Shown one piece after another: positions 12,744 through 24,252 of a stretch of DNA of 64,000 nt. A model generated the notes under the pieces. The model was not told the origin of the DNA. It searched no databases and saw only the letters and a list, made by a program, of their open reading frames with translations. Source of the DNA: Nemopilema nomurai. Taxonomy: Eukaryota; Cnidaria; Scyphozoa; Rhizostomeae; Rhizostomatidae. The stretch covers positions 3,727,856 through 3,791,855 of the forward strand of contig ML133365.1 of the NCBI GenBank assembly GCA_003864495.1. Direction: 5' to 3'. Each line of letters starts with the position of its first letter. The first letter of the stretch is position 1. The position numbers and the translations under genes were made by a program.

Positions 12744-15700
12744 CTGAAACAAGGAAGTACAATGTTGAACAAGCTCCTCAAAAACTTTCTAAAAGTGTAA
12801 TGCTTTGAAAAAAATTTCTAGATAAGAATTACTAAAGACTCTTATTTTAAGAAAATTTTAATGTCTTTCAATCGATTGAAGGATTGAAAAAGTAAATGCT
12901 TTTCTCATTTCATCCATTCAAAAAGATCTTTTAAAAGAATTGAAAGCTTTGAAAAGAATAGCATAATTATTGGCCAATCAAGCAAAAAAGGGTGGCTGAG
13001 AATCGGATGTTTCTACTCTGCTAAAGAAATCGTTGTACTACCAAGTCAATGCCCACTGCCATGTGTATCGCGAGAGCATACTATTTGTGCACTAATTTGT
13101 GTCACTTGATTTGTGTGTTAATACTTGGCAGTTTTGCTCGTAAATAGGCCATTGCTGAGTTAACAAAATATGATGAAGTCAAACCAGAAATGAAGGTGAC
13201 GTTAGTTGTAACATGTACAGCATGCAATATGTCATAGTAGCGCGTCATGACATGGAATAAAATTAAAACCTCTATCAAACATCTTTTCTCAGCCAAGAAC
13301 AACTCTTTCGAAGGGGTGATGTCTAGAACTATAGTCTATGAAAGTAAAAAGCCAAGGTTTTCTTTAAACAGTTTAATGAAGTGAAAAGGCTATGAAATAA
13401 ATGAACCCTATTCTTTATGAGGATTTAACGATGTTTTGCTCGATAGCACTTTCAATGCAAGTAGCTTTCTTGCAATTTTCAAAAGCACATACACAGAAAG
13501 CATCAATAGTTCTTTGCAACGGCTCAATAGTTCTTAAAACATCCTTAATTCAACATGCTTCTTGTTTTAAAGGTAAGGGCTGAAGTCAGAGAATACTTTA
13601 CAATATGTTTAGAAAATATCCACTCACATCAATGCTTGTTTCTATCAGCGTACCTACAATAGATAACCAATAATTGCAATTTAATCTTACTTGTAATCCT
13701 TTTGCAGCTGCCATGCCTCAAACCGTTGCTGCATTCACATGAGAACTGTAGCTTTCCACCATTGTAATCATTTTTACAGATTTGGTCTTGAGGGCAAGGG
13801 CTTGAATCGCAAGGACGAAGTTTAACAGCGCAATGTCTTCCCGTAAACGGAGCAGGGCATTGACATTTGTAGGCACCTCCATTGGTGCTGATGCACGAAG
13901 CATTGTTCATGCATGGATTGTGGTTATCGCAGAAACCTTATGACGTAATAGAACTCACTCATCACTCAAATGGTTTCGCAAATCTTAAAAGAACTTTGGA
14001 AATTTGGAGTATCTACTACTGAAATCATTAGCACAATATTGAAATAACGAAGGAAGATAGCCCTTGCATTTTTCTGCATTGGCATTTTTTGTTTACCTTT
14101 TTCTTCTGCTACGTAATCGATTTGAAACCCAGACCAAGTCTCCCAAATTGCATTGAAAGTCCTCAATTCCAAGAACACTGAATTTCCGCTTGATAGGAAT
14201 CCACTTGTGATAGTGCCAGACATATTTCGAGATAGCGGTGAATTCGAATCCAAACCATCATAAAGCTGGAGATAGTCCTTTCTTTCAAGGTTGAATCTAG
14301 TATCTATTGTAAAATTTTTGAAAAGCAATTTGATCTTTGTTCCTTTACGTGTCCTTATTGAGTACGTGCAAAAGATTCCTTGTGGGTAACGCGAAGGAAA
14401 GAGAGGTGAGTGTAAAGTGCCAGTATCTCCAGTGAAGAGCAAGCTGCAGGCTGCAATAGAAAGTTACAAATTTCATGAAGATGAATGCGTTAGACAGCTT
14501 ATGATATATTGAGACACAATTAATTTTCCGCCTTTTTAGTATTTCTATAAAATGCAATTTGTAAACATTAAGATACTTTTAATTTTCAATCACGTCTTTC
14601 ACAACGTGCAAAAAGAAATTTTAAAACGAGATTCATTAACTCATCAGCACCATTGTGTTTGAGTCTGACCTCTTTGCCAAGAAAGTCATGGTGTAGAGCT
14701 TCCAGTACAGTCAAAACTGTAATCTCAAAGTATTTTCAGGGTATGGCTACTCCTTCCTGGAGGTATAGACCAATGTCAATGTGAAGCGCCAATAAACATA
14801 TATAGAAAAAATTATTTTGCCAATACAGTATCTCATCAAATAAAAGGCATAATTCCTGCCTCTGCAGATTCGAAATCAGGTTAGAAAAAAAGAATGTAAT
14901 TGAAAAGTTTAAGGAAGTGAAGCTTTCCCTATTCATAGTGATTTTTTTCCTCTTGAATTTCTTCTATAGATCAACATCAGAATCAACAAAATGCCCAATC
15001 ACAGTCACTTATAGAAAAAGTTTTTTTCCATTGCTTTAAAGGAACTTAGCATGCATATAGTATTAATCTACTTTTCAATATGCAATTTTGCGTCATACAG
15101 ACTTGTTATTTACGGCAATTTTTTATATGAGGTTGATCCACGTTCTCCTTCACTCTAGGCCAACATTCACTAAGTACATCGTCTGTCAATGGTAGCTAAT
15201 TGATTAGACAAGTGCATTACCTTGAGCGTAAATGCTGAAACCAATAGCAGACGCATGCTCATCTGTTTGCAACACCAAAATCAGCTTCCCAGGTTTTGCA
15301 AAAATGTCACTTCTTTGTTTCCCACACCTGGTAGCAATTAACGTCTTATCTGACACAACTCCTTCGTACACTTTAATGGAATCTGCCTTGCACCTCGAGC
15401 TCTCTTGCATGGAAAACGCAAGGAAAACCAATCGAATGCCAAAGCCATATCTGCCATAAACCACATACCTGCACTTACACTGGTTTGGGTAAAATCTGGG
15501 AAAGCCGGGGGACTTAATTCTGTGTTCATCGCTTGCTTGGAACACTCCACCACAGGCTAAGGTAAAAGATACACGACAGTTGGCTAAATCATTTCTCTCA
15601 GTTTTATTAAACGTATAAAATCTATAGCAAATTGTATTAACATTCAAATAAATATGTTGCAGAAAGCTATTTTTTATTGTGTATATATTTGTTAACTGAA

Positions 15701-18700
15701 ATGAAAATGGTTTCTTTTCTCAGCTTATTGCTAGATCAGGTGGCTAATTTGGCATCTATATCAAAATGTAAATGAAAGAGAAAAATTGTAAAAATAGATC
15801 ATATATCATATGACACGAAAGACATCAGCGAAGCAAAGTGGTACAGATCAAGAACTTGTGTCATGTCCTTTGGCCAATGAGACGTGCGCATTTTGCTGCA
15901 TTTAAATCATTACCCTAAATGAGAACCTCACTTTGATAATAGATCCTGTATCCGCTTCCTGCAAGACTTTCATCAGATTGAAACTTCAAGAAAATTGTTC
16001 CTGATTTAGAAATGTACGACCAGGGCCCCTTCCCACATCTTTTTAACGTCAGGTTTTCAGCTAAGATCGATCCGTCATAGATTTCTAGGCTATCTTTAGT
16101 GCAATTGGTGCTTGACTCCAACTGGAAGTGTGTGGCGTCGATCAATATGTTGTTTCCAAATTCCGCCCGGATTTTCATGGTGCAAGAGAGCTGGTTAGGG
16201 TAGTTGTTTGGAAAGTTGACAGACTCAATGCTACCCTCAGTTGCATCATAGGATGCGTTGCAAGCTAGAAAGCAAAAAAATTGGAACTCGATGAATGCAA
16301 CAACAACAACAACAACAACTTTCATGGTTTCTCATAAGAACTTTGCAGAATCATTTAATGAAATACACGGCTACTTGGAGAGGATAATTATCGACAGTGC
16401 AGCAGCTGATCTTGAGAGAGGCCTTGCCTGTTAACTCTATAATTAAAGAATGATTAACAGTTTTACAAGACATATTCTTACGAGGGAATTTACAGCTACC
16501 AACAGCGACTTTGAGAAGTTGTTTATTCTTTGGGAGTCGACAGCAAGATATAAATATCAAACAGCTGCAATAGAGTCAAAGATTTTGAGTTTAGGAATTA
16601 GGTTTCGTGATTTTCTTTTGTTAAATATCAGAAAAGTATCAACTGAGAGAATCGACTGTAAGTATCGATTGAGAATTCTACAAGAAAAGATAAGTGGCAA
16701 AGAACTGTAAAGAATCTCACTAATGTTGACAGCGCTGAAAAATGCCAAAAATCCTCGGCCTGTAGTGTTAGCATTGGAAGAAAACTGGGCAAACAGCTCA
16801 GTGCCAGAGGCTATGAAATTGATGCTGGAACGAATGCCACACATCTTATCAAGGCGAATGCGGCTTTTTATTGAGCCATCGTAAACAGACAAGCTGTCAG
16901 CCCTGCAGCCTTGATGAGCATCCACGTTCAACTGTAAGATATTCAGGCTAGCACGAGTGTGTGGGTGAGTTGGAGCGAATCTGAAGGTGTAATTACAGAG
17001 GATGTCATTTGGGTAGGCTGACGGGTATAACGGCGACGCGATGAAAGCATTCCTCTGTAAACCCAAACTGCAACCTGAAAAGTCAGTTGACATTGGTTGA
17101 TTTAGGAATCGAAAAGACAAACAAGAGCCTAAAAAATGTATCACTAGTTGTATCAATGGAAATTCAACATTGTGTGCAATCAAATCTGCTAGCAATATGT
17201 TGCGTTGATTACACTCAAATATTTATCATCAGATTGGATGCTAAACACTGAGACGTATAATATTATCATCTTCCCCTGGTACATTAAACAGTCTACAGAG
17301 AAATGGTATACATATAACGTAATCAAGGCTTACTTTCTTAAGAATATATTTCTCAAGTATTAATGATTTATTTGTTTTGAGAGCATAAACAAAATGAATC
17401 ATCTTAGTAATTTTATGTCAGTCATGATGTTTACCTTCAATAATGGTGTATTTGAGTTTGAATCCACCACTGGGAACGCCATTGCGTGATTGGAAAGCAA
17501 TCACCACGCTATTTCCAGCTGAAAGATACACCCTGTTCAAATAATTCAATATCGTCACAGACATTAGGCCACTCTGTCTTTTAGGTTCAATGATCTGCAG
17601 TGTGTCAACTGGGCTTAAGTCTGTCTTGAGTATCTCAAGGTATATCTGATTATCTCCGGCTGCAGATATGTTGTAAGAGCATTTTGCGTTTCGTGGGTAG
17701 AAACTTGGATAAAGTGGAGATTTTATCTCACCAGTAGGCCCGGTTAAAAGCTGATCACAACCTGAAAGAATAGACAAGAAACGAGCTTTGATCACATATG
17801 GTGTCACATGTCATCATGGTGTATCAAGGACATGTTGATGTAGAACGTTAAGTACGGATAGCGCTTAGCAATTTGTTCATGATAATTCATGGTACGGTAT
17901 ATGTTATTAAAGTTGAGTGAATCAGCATCTTAACGCACTTCTCAAGCGTTTAAAAGAATTAATGTCATTCGATACAGCAAAGTAGATCTTCTGCGATCAA
18001 CAGTACCATTTGACTCTTCGGACTTGAATCTTCTCACTTTGCTATCATAGTTGTAAACCAAGTATGGTGTCTCGATTGGAAAGGTGCAATTCACAACTAA
18101 CTTGTCATAATAGATGGACCTCATCCTTCATAAGCACGTGCGAGTTTCCTCTAATTTACTGTAAAAGCAGAAAGAGCAGCCCTATCATAAGTACTGATTA
18201 ATTTGCAAAGTGATTGAGTTGATAGCATTCTGATCACATTCTAGCTGTCCTTGCCAAATGCAACCTTAAACAATTGTACAAAACGAGCTTGAAAAAGAAA
18301 AGAGTTTGCAAAAAAAAAGGACCCTTGACTTCTCACCTCTGACCCCAATGCTGTAGTACACTTGGAAGCCATAATTGGTGATTTGTGTGTGATCGCGTCC
18401 TTTTGCGTCGTACATCAAAACCAAGATATTAGTTGCGGACAGCATCTGAGCTGTGTTGGTGCCACATCGAGTTGTGATTAAGGTACTGTTGCTAACATAC
18501 CCTTCGTAAATGAACAAGCACAAATCCGGATCGAAGGAAGTTTCCCTTAGATTCATAAAGGAGAAGACCAGATGAATCCTTGTGCCAATGCTGCCTTGGA
18601 TAGTGTATGTATAATTGTCGTCTTTCGAAAGAAGGCTATTCATAAGATTTGGCGATGAGATTATTCCCTCTGAAGAATTAAAGGCCATGTTTGGACCTAA

Positions 18701-19933
18701 AAGGAGAGGCGTTCCTTTAGTTAATGTGGTACAAAGAAAAAAGCTTTGAAAGAATAGCATAAACCGTTTATGCGACATGCATAGAGAGTTCTCATAAGAA
18801 GGCTAAATCGTCTTCACGTTAATACACAAATAACTCATTGAGATTAGGATCAGGGCTTTGCAGTATTGCAAAAGCCATATTGCGAGTACGTTCTTTATAA
18901 AAGCAGCTCTTGAATCCCATTCAACAGCGACCCAGGTTGCCCATAGGACATGTCTGATTTTGCTTATACTGGAACATTTATATATTTCTAACATGGACTG
19001 ACGTTTTCTGAATGCAAAATTGCTAAAAAGGAAGCAGGAGCACAAGGCAACACGAGCCCAAGTTGAAATACAGCGAGAATGGCATGGTTTTATACTACTT
19101 CTAAATAAAGCAAAATAGAATAAGATAGGTCATTGAAGAGAGCTGGCAAATTTACCGTCGCAAACAGTGTACTTAAGTCTGAATCTGAATGAAGATGGAA
19201 ACAATCTGTTTCTATTATAAACCAAAAGAAGCTGTCTTCCATTGGACAGGAAGGTTCTGTGTCGATCTGTCATTCCGAAACAATAACTGGTTGCTTCTAC
19301 ATTGCCTTCGAACACACTCAGCCTACTTCCATAACAGAAGTAATAAGACATGTCAATGATTTCCACCATTTCTAGCTGAATTCTTTGGCCTTCTGCAGCG
19401 ATTATGGTGTAGCGGCATTGAGAAACTGTGCTTTGAGGCTCATCTGGGAATGCAGGAGATGAAATGACTCCAGAATTCAGGGCAAGGGTCTGATCACAAT
19501 CTGAAACAAATTTAAACACCACAATTTTATAATAGCGTTGAATATCAGTAACATTTGACTGTCAAATAAATGCAGCAAAAAAGGGAAATAAGGTCCTATA
19601 TAATATTTACAAGCAGAACTTATGCATGGTTGGAAACGAATAAGGAGAACGTTCGGTTGATTGTCAGTATGACCCTTCGTCAATTTCCACTTCGATATCA
19701 TATCAAAATATTTGCAAGAGCTCTTGCAGCAGCGTACTCTCAGTCCAGGGAAACTACACCTAGTTCTTCTGAACTGAACGAAAAAGCTTGAGATTTCTCG
19801 TAAAAGAAGCTTTAAATATGCAAAATTCAAAAAAGAAAACAGTGTTTGAACGAGTTTCAGCTTCAAACATACCTTGGACTCCATTGACTTGCAAGCAAAC
19901 AGTAAGAAAGCATATTAGACGAGTAAATATCAT
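12499..19933 (-). CDS. Gene A: type I membrane protein, signal peptide + 7 CUB + 2 EGF + TM
   Basis: Ten exons: 19933-19873, 19500-19156, 18696-18337, 17761-17435, 17074-16721, 16264-15932, 15556-15221, 14450-14097, 13936-13691, 12743-12499. Every internal junction is phase 1 and the sum is 2961 nt, exactly 987 codons including stop. Residues 1-20 are a signal peptide, 21-823 seven CUB domains, 824-905 two EGF domains. Residues 906-986 are a short stalk, one membrane helix and a polar tail of about 55 residues. CUB and EGF domains bind extracellular proteins or glycans. No enzyme domain is present, so a cell-surface binding or adhesion role is likely. It shares its whole front end with gene B (37985-62968). 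No exact family name can be given. Confidence 0.87.
13691..13936 (-). CDS. Gene A EGF pair
   Basis: 246 bp, phase 1/1. It encodes two EGF modules with all twelve cysteines. The first starts 'FCDNHNPCMNNASC' and ends 'GRHC'; the second starts 'PCDSSPCPQDQIC' and ends 'GSC'. The length is identical to the gene B EGF exon at 48229-48474, and both begin Gly-Phe-Cys. The donor is A|GTAAGA at 13690-13685. Confidence 0.88.
14097..14450 (-). CDS. Gene A CUB7 (second disulfide missing)
   Basis: 354 bp, phase 1/1. It has the CUB pattern 'SPLFPSRYP', 'FCTYSI', 'LQLYDG' and 'GFQIDY'. Cys1 and Cys2 are present. No cysteine is found where Cys3 and Cys4 normally sit (before 'DYLQLYDG' and in 'RCG'), so only one of the two CUB disulfides can form. 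Confidence 0.87.
15221..15556 (-). CDS. Gene A CUB6
   Basis: 336 bp, phase 1/1. It begins 'CGGVFQ' and has 'SPGFPRFYPNQCKCRYVV', 'SIKVYEG' and 'ATRCGKQ'. All four canonical CUB cysteines are present plus one extra ('CKC'). Confidence 0.88.
15932..16264 (-). CDS. Gene A CUB5
   Basis: 333 bp, phase 1/1. It begins 'CNASYDATEGSI' and has 'FPNNYPNQLSCTMKI', 'CTKDSLEIYDG' and 'KRCGKG'. All four cysteines are kept. A short (AAC)n run lies in the intron just above the exon (about 16300-16318). Confidence 0.88.
16721..17074 (-). CDS. Gene A CUB4
   Basis: 354 bp, phase 1/1. It begins 'CSLGLQRNAF' and has 'SPLYPSAYPNDILCNYTF', 'GCRADSLSVYDG' and 'DKMCG'. All four cysteines are present. The donor is A|GTGAGA. 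Confidence 0.88.
17435..17761 (-). CDS. Gene A CUB3 (second disulfide missing)
   Basis: 327 bp, phase 1/1. It begins 'CDQLLTGPTGEIKSP' with 'NAKCSYNI', so Cys1-Cys2 are kept. The Cys3 position reads 'DLSPVDTLQII' and no 'RCG' follows, so Cys3-Cys4 are both gone. The third CUB of gene B has the same loss and a similar opening ('CDRIFTGASGNISSP'). Confidence 0.85.
18337..18696 (-). CDS. Gene A CUB2 (first disulfide missing)
   Basis: 360 bp, phase 1/1. The usual first Cys is replaced ('PNMAFNSSEGIISSPN') and the second reads 'NYTYTI' in place of 'xCTYTI'. Cys3 ('DLCLFIYEG') and Cys4 ('TTRCGTN') remain. The two partners of one disulfide have been lost together while the fold motifs persist. Confidence 0.85.
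19156..19500 (-). CDS. Gene A CUB1
   Basis: 345 bp, phase 1/1. It begins 'CDQTLALNSGVISSP' and has 'QCRYTI', 'CYGSRLSVFEG' and 'YCFG'. It carries a fifth cysteine near its end ('KYTVCDG'). Confidence 0.85.
19873..19933 (-). CDS. Gene A signal-peptide exon
   Basis: It encodes 'MIFTRLICFLTVCLQVNGVQ' and ends one base into a codon at a GTATGT donor. The next exon supplies AT, making Asp before the first CUB cysteine. The hydrophobic core and small residues before the junction fit a cleavable signal peptide. The phase match chooses this exon and start. Confidence 0.82.
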
Positions 19934-22900
19934 ACTGATGAGCGAAGGTGTCAGTGTAACACAATCAGTTGCTTTTGGCCGATTCCTAAAGGCGATTATG
20001 CAAGGAGGAGATAAAGCAAAGTTCGAGCAAGCACCCGGAAGTTCGGTAGCAGTGCTATGTTTAGTTGTAAAACGATATTGACATGAAAGCACTGGAATGC
20101 AGCAGGCAAGAAGTTAGGATGAACTATAAACAAGCTAAGCATGAAATAAGAAGAAGAAAGAAGAGTATATAGTTCATTGCCAAAAATTATTGATTTATCT
20201 TCTAGAACAAGGTTGAAACTTCATGCGAGATGCCAAGAGAGCAATCAAGGGACTTATTTCAGGCTGCCAGTTAAGAACTGTCTATAGCCAGTTGTCATAG
20301 CAACAGATCCAAGCAGATCAATACATTAGGCACAGATCTTACTTATATAGACATACCGTTCTGCTACTGACCTAATGTAGAGTACACGGATACATTTTCA
20401 TTCTCCCTTTACTCAATTCAAGTAAATGCAGCAGTCTATTAGCTAGGCTTGGCCTCAGTATGACTTCAATGTCATGCAAGAAACACATGACACAGTGACA
20501 AGAGGTGGATTGCATTACATTGTAAGGATCTTTGCTCTCAAATATTAATGTAGTAACAGTAATCCATGACAAAAGGTTTTAGGCAACTTTAACGCAGCTA
20601 AGGTTATAGGATGCTTAAGGTGCAGTAAAAACTTACTAAAAGTGAAGCAACGAAGCCGCCTCTGTGTTAAATCAAGATCTTTTATCAAACTCTTAACTCT
20701 TTTCACATATGGTGACGTCCGTGAAAATTGTGGCACTGGGTTACACAATGACTCTGTTCGTAGCCCATGAAACTCAAAGTTAGCGACAGGCAAAGTTACT
20801 CAAGTGCATTGGGCCTGCTGCACGCCAAGGCGCTGGAAATTTAAGTCTCTTGGCACCGTAGTTATGTCTGTCCAACAGGTCGACCCGTAGTAATGTCTTA
20901 ACATCTTCAGTGAAAGAATAAATGTCGGTTGGGTCACTAAACGGTTCCTTTGCTCGAGGTGTTGTTTAGTGTTTCTCAGTTCGATTGGCTACCAGCCCAC
21001 GCGTGTCCAGCGTAGACCAATTTCGAAGGGTAACTTCTTTTCCCAAGCACCCGCAGAGGTTTGAGAAAAACGGATGAAATTCTTATATTCTCATTATTGA
21101 ACTAAACTTTGCTTAAAATGCTCAGCAGTTTCCAGCCTCTGAGCGCCACTAAGTGAAATAATATATATCATTTTGCCGGGGATTAAGATCATGTCTCAAA
21201 ATTGCATTCAAGTAGGTTTGCAGAGAGATGTACAGGGAAGTGTTCAAAACTGTTTTTGGGTCTGAAAGTTTCATAATAAAGACTGAGACAGTCAATACCC
21301 CGCATAAAACGAAATTTACGGCCAAACATTTACTTCTTAGAATTCGACACGTGTTGGAAGACGAGTTCGTTGCCCACAAATGCTTTTTCTGTCTCTCTAA
21401 TTATGTGTCAGGTTAAAGGTCATCGATTTGTCAAGAAGAAAGAAGTCAATAGAAATTTTTGTCCTCTAGTATTTCTAGTAGGAGTCATATGTAAAAAGTA
21501 GCTTCATTAGAAATGTTCATGATTACAACTTTCTATGTCTATTATCTCAATACAAGTATGCTTTGATATGGTATGAATTTTCTATGCTGTCTTATAGTTT
21601 AGTACTACCAATGGGTGTTCCGCAAACTACAAAGCAAAACAATTTGCCGATAAAGGAGGGTTGTTGATGTCTCAACTTCTTAGCCTACGATTTTTCAAGG
21701 TGAACAAAAGCTCCCGACCAGATTTGCCCATGCCAACTGAATTACCACACGAATCATGTGTCTTAAGAGCAAAAATTTTCGATAATTCTCGTTCCTCGTT
21801 AAGGTTATCTATAAAGAATGGTGACAATATGCAATGCCCTGATAATATATATTGCAGATTATCAAGTGCTAAAATCTATTTATTGTATAATGAAAAACGA
21901 TTGCCGTCTGATATACCTTAGTTATGCTTTATTTCAAATAACGACTACTAACCTATTTGAGTCATTGAAAAGCCTTTCCTACCCTCCTCTAAGAATTTAC
22001 GTATGCAAATCATTTCAACTCCCTGAGACTTCATCCTTTAAAAGTGATAGCTTAATAACCTCTTCTAATTAAACAATTTCATCAGCGTGTTTTTGCATTA
22101 AATTGAGTCTAAGACTCTTGATAATATTCTCTTAATGAATTCAGTTATATGCAGTTTTTCTTGCAAGAACTTATTCTACTTGGAAATAGGAATGGAAATA
22201 TTATAATAATGGCTGTTTAATTACTGCATCTAAAGCTGCTTAGCCTTCAGAAAGAGAATTGCCCCAGATATGGTTGGCACAAAGTGGACTTGAAAGCTCC
22301 TATTTGGGGAAAGACAGATTGAAAATAAAAACTTGAAACTTATCAACACAGCCGGAGAAGACTGGGTGGATCTTAAGTAATAGTGATTGGAAAGTATGGT
22401 TGAAAGGACTATAGTCATTTAAACCACGCTGTTTGATAAATGAAGTAGCAAGTCAGTGAATTTACCCTTGCATGCCCTAGATGTGGTTGTACCTTTGCTA
22501 CGCACTAAAACCAACCGAAATCATCGTCCATAGTGCAATTTTTAGTTTTTACGTAATTTGAGCAGTTATCAATCCCATCCTATTACGATTCCGCAGAAGG
22601 GATTCGATCCATGTAAATATGAGCTAATGTTGGAAGATCATCTATTACCCAAGTGAGGTCACTGTGTTTTGAGAACCACGGTCTTAAGCTAGACAAAAGA
22701 GCATAATTCAGCATTGCAAGCTACTCGAATTCGGTTTGTCTGAGGTTCGCATTAGGTTCCACATTTTCAACGATTGCCAATGTGTCTGATATGACCAAGG
22801 TATCAAATATCTGGGTGAAGAGCATTTTGAGATTATTCAGTGATTTTGAGACTAACCTTAGTTGCAACCAAAGATACATGATTGACAGGTCAAGCTGTGA

Positions 22901-23916
22901 GAACCAGATAAAAGCTAGACTAACTGTCCGCCTCCTTCGCACAAATCTTCATGGCAACTGGGAAACTCTAAGCAAAGCTAAAGATGTTTTCCCTGTAAAA
23001 GAGAAATATGGCACATCAGCATTTGACCATGCAGAATGGCCCAAAAAGAAACATCTTCCTTGATATCACCGGCAACTAAACGAGAAAATATGCTACCAAG
23101 GGTCTTTCTTGATTCTTTCTTAGCTCCATTCTATCTTGCCTTAAAAACTTTATTGTGGTCTTTATCTGTGAACTATTGTTGTGTTTTTCAGTGTCAGACT
23201 TTCCGTTTTAAGATCTAGTATTGCTATGGTAACTTCCATAGTCACCTTACTCCTGTGGGATCCTCAAAGCCACGCTCCGATCTTAGATTAACACCACCCA
23301 CTTGTGTAAACGTTGTAAAAGGATGCCAGACCAGTAAATTGCAAGCTCAAAGGATTCATCAATCTCTTTAGTCAAATTCTCTAACTTTGTGTGTTTTAAA
23401 TATTTGGCAAGCCTCAGCAATAAATGTAAACAACTAAAATGAAATGTAATCAGGAGGATAAAGTATGGGCAAAAACACTTCTCAATGGTATAAATTGCCA
23501 CAAGAAGGCTATTTGACACTTCTCTTTCCGGTAATAAAAATCTTCAACCGGCATTTTATTCCTTTTTCCATCGCACATTTGTGGTCAACATTCCCAGTCT
23601 CAATTCTACTGTTGATGTGAAAAGTCAGTCTGAATTTAACTTTCGAAAGGCTAACGAAAAGCTTGTAGTTTGACGCAAAGCCGAAATTCAGCCACCAATC
23701 AAGCACTAAATTTGCACATTCTTAGAACTTGGAAACATGGTCTCAAATTTTCAAGCTTCCCAAATAAGTCGTTACTAAGCAACTGGTCGAAAACGAGGAC
23801 GCTGTTGTGATTACTCATGTTTTCTTGTTCTCATGTGTTGCTCATTTGCTGGACAGAAAAAGGAAGGAAATGGTACGAAACTAACGTTCGATGTCGCGTG
23901 GACGTAAGACATTGAG
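19934..23916. other. About 4 kb intergenic region without a supported gene
   Basis: It holds the gene A 5' flank. Apart from short open frames with no splice or family support I see nothing. A stretch near 22600-23060 reads as broken protein-like sequence and may be an old mobile-element fragment. Confidence 0.45.
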
Positions 23917-24252
23917 ATGCCAGCTGACTTCAATGATGTCAGAGAATATGTTGGAATTAGGCCGATGCCGACAGCTTCCCACGTTGGCTTGCGGATAACA
24001 GCCCGTTGCTCCACGCCTGTGTACACATGCGAGAGTCCATCGAGACAGGAGGTTGTCAAGCAAAACTATGACAGACGGCGATTTCAAATTAATAGCTGTG
24101 GCTACCGATCCGTTAACTTCAAACCTTACAAAGAGGTCGGAGAGGTGATACTAAATGAAAAGGAGCTGATTTTAAAATCCCTCGGACAAGGGGATTCCTA
24201 CAATGCAGAGGTTTGTGACAATCTGATCAAACTGTATGGACCAGGAATATGA
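23917..24252 (+). CDS. Orphan 111-aa ORF, unidentified
   Basis: Single-exon ORF from the first ATG after an in-frame TAA (23905) to TGA. Composition is protein-like: an even amino-acid mix, a Pro/Arg-rich N-terminal half ('MPADFNDVREYVGIRPMP'), a central 'NYDRRRFQINSCGYRSVNF', then an amphipathic C-terminal part with 'EKELILKSLG'. There is no signal peptide or membrane segment. An AATAAA occurs near 24704. I do not recognise a family. It may be a small cytoplasmic or axonemal-type protein, or the last exon of a longer gene. Confidence 0.5.
   Translation: MPADFNDVREYVGIRPMPTASHVGLRITARCSTPVYTCESPSRQEVVKQNYDRRRFQINSCGYRSVNFKPYKEVGEVILNEKELILKSLGQGDSYNAEVCDNLIKLYGPGI

Noticed and set aside
17942..18124. 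60-codon minus-strand ORF between gene A CUB2 and CUB3
   Set aside because: Adding it would break the phase-1 chain. It has no domain motif.
22782..23063. 93-codon plus-strand ORF
   Set aside because: No family resemblance or splice context. The surrounding frames look like decayed sequence.
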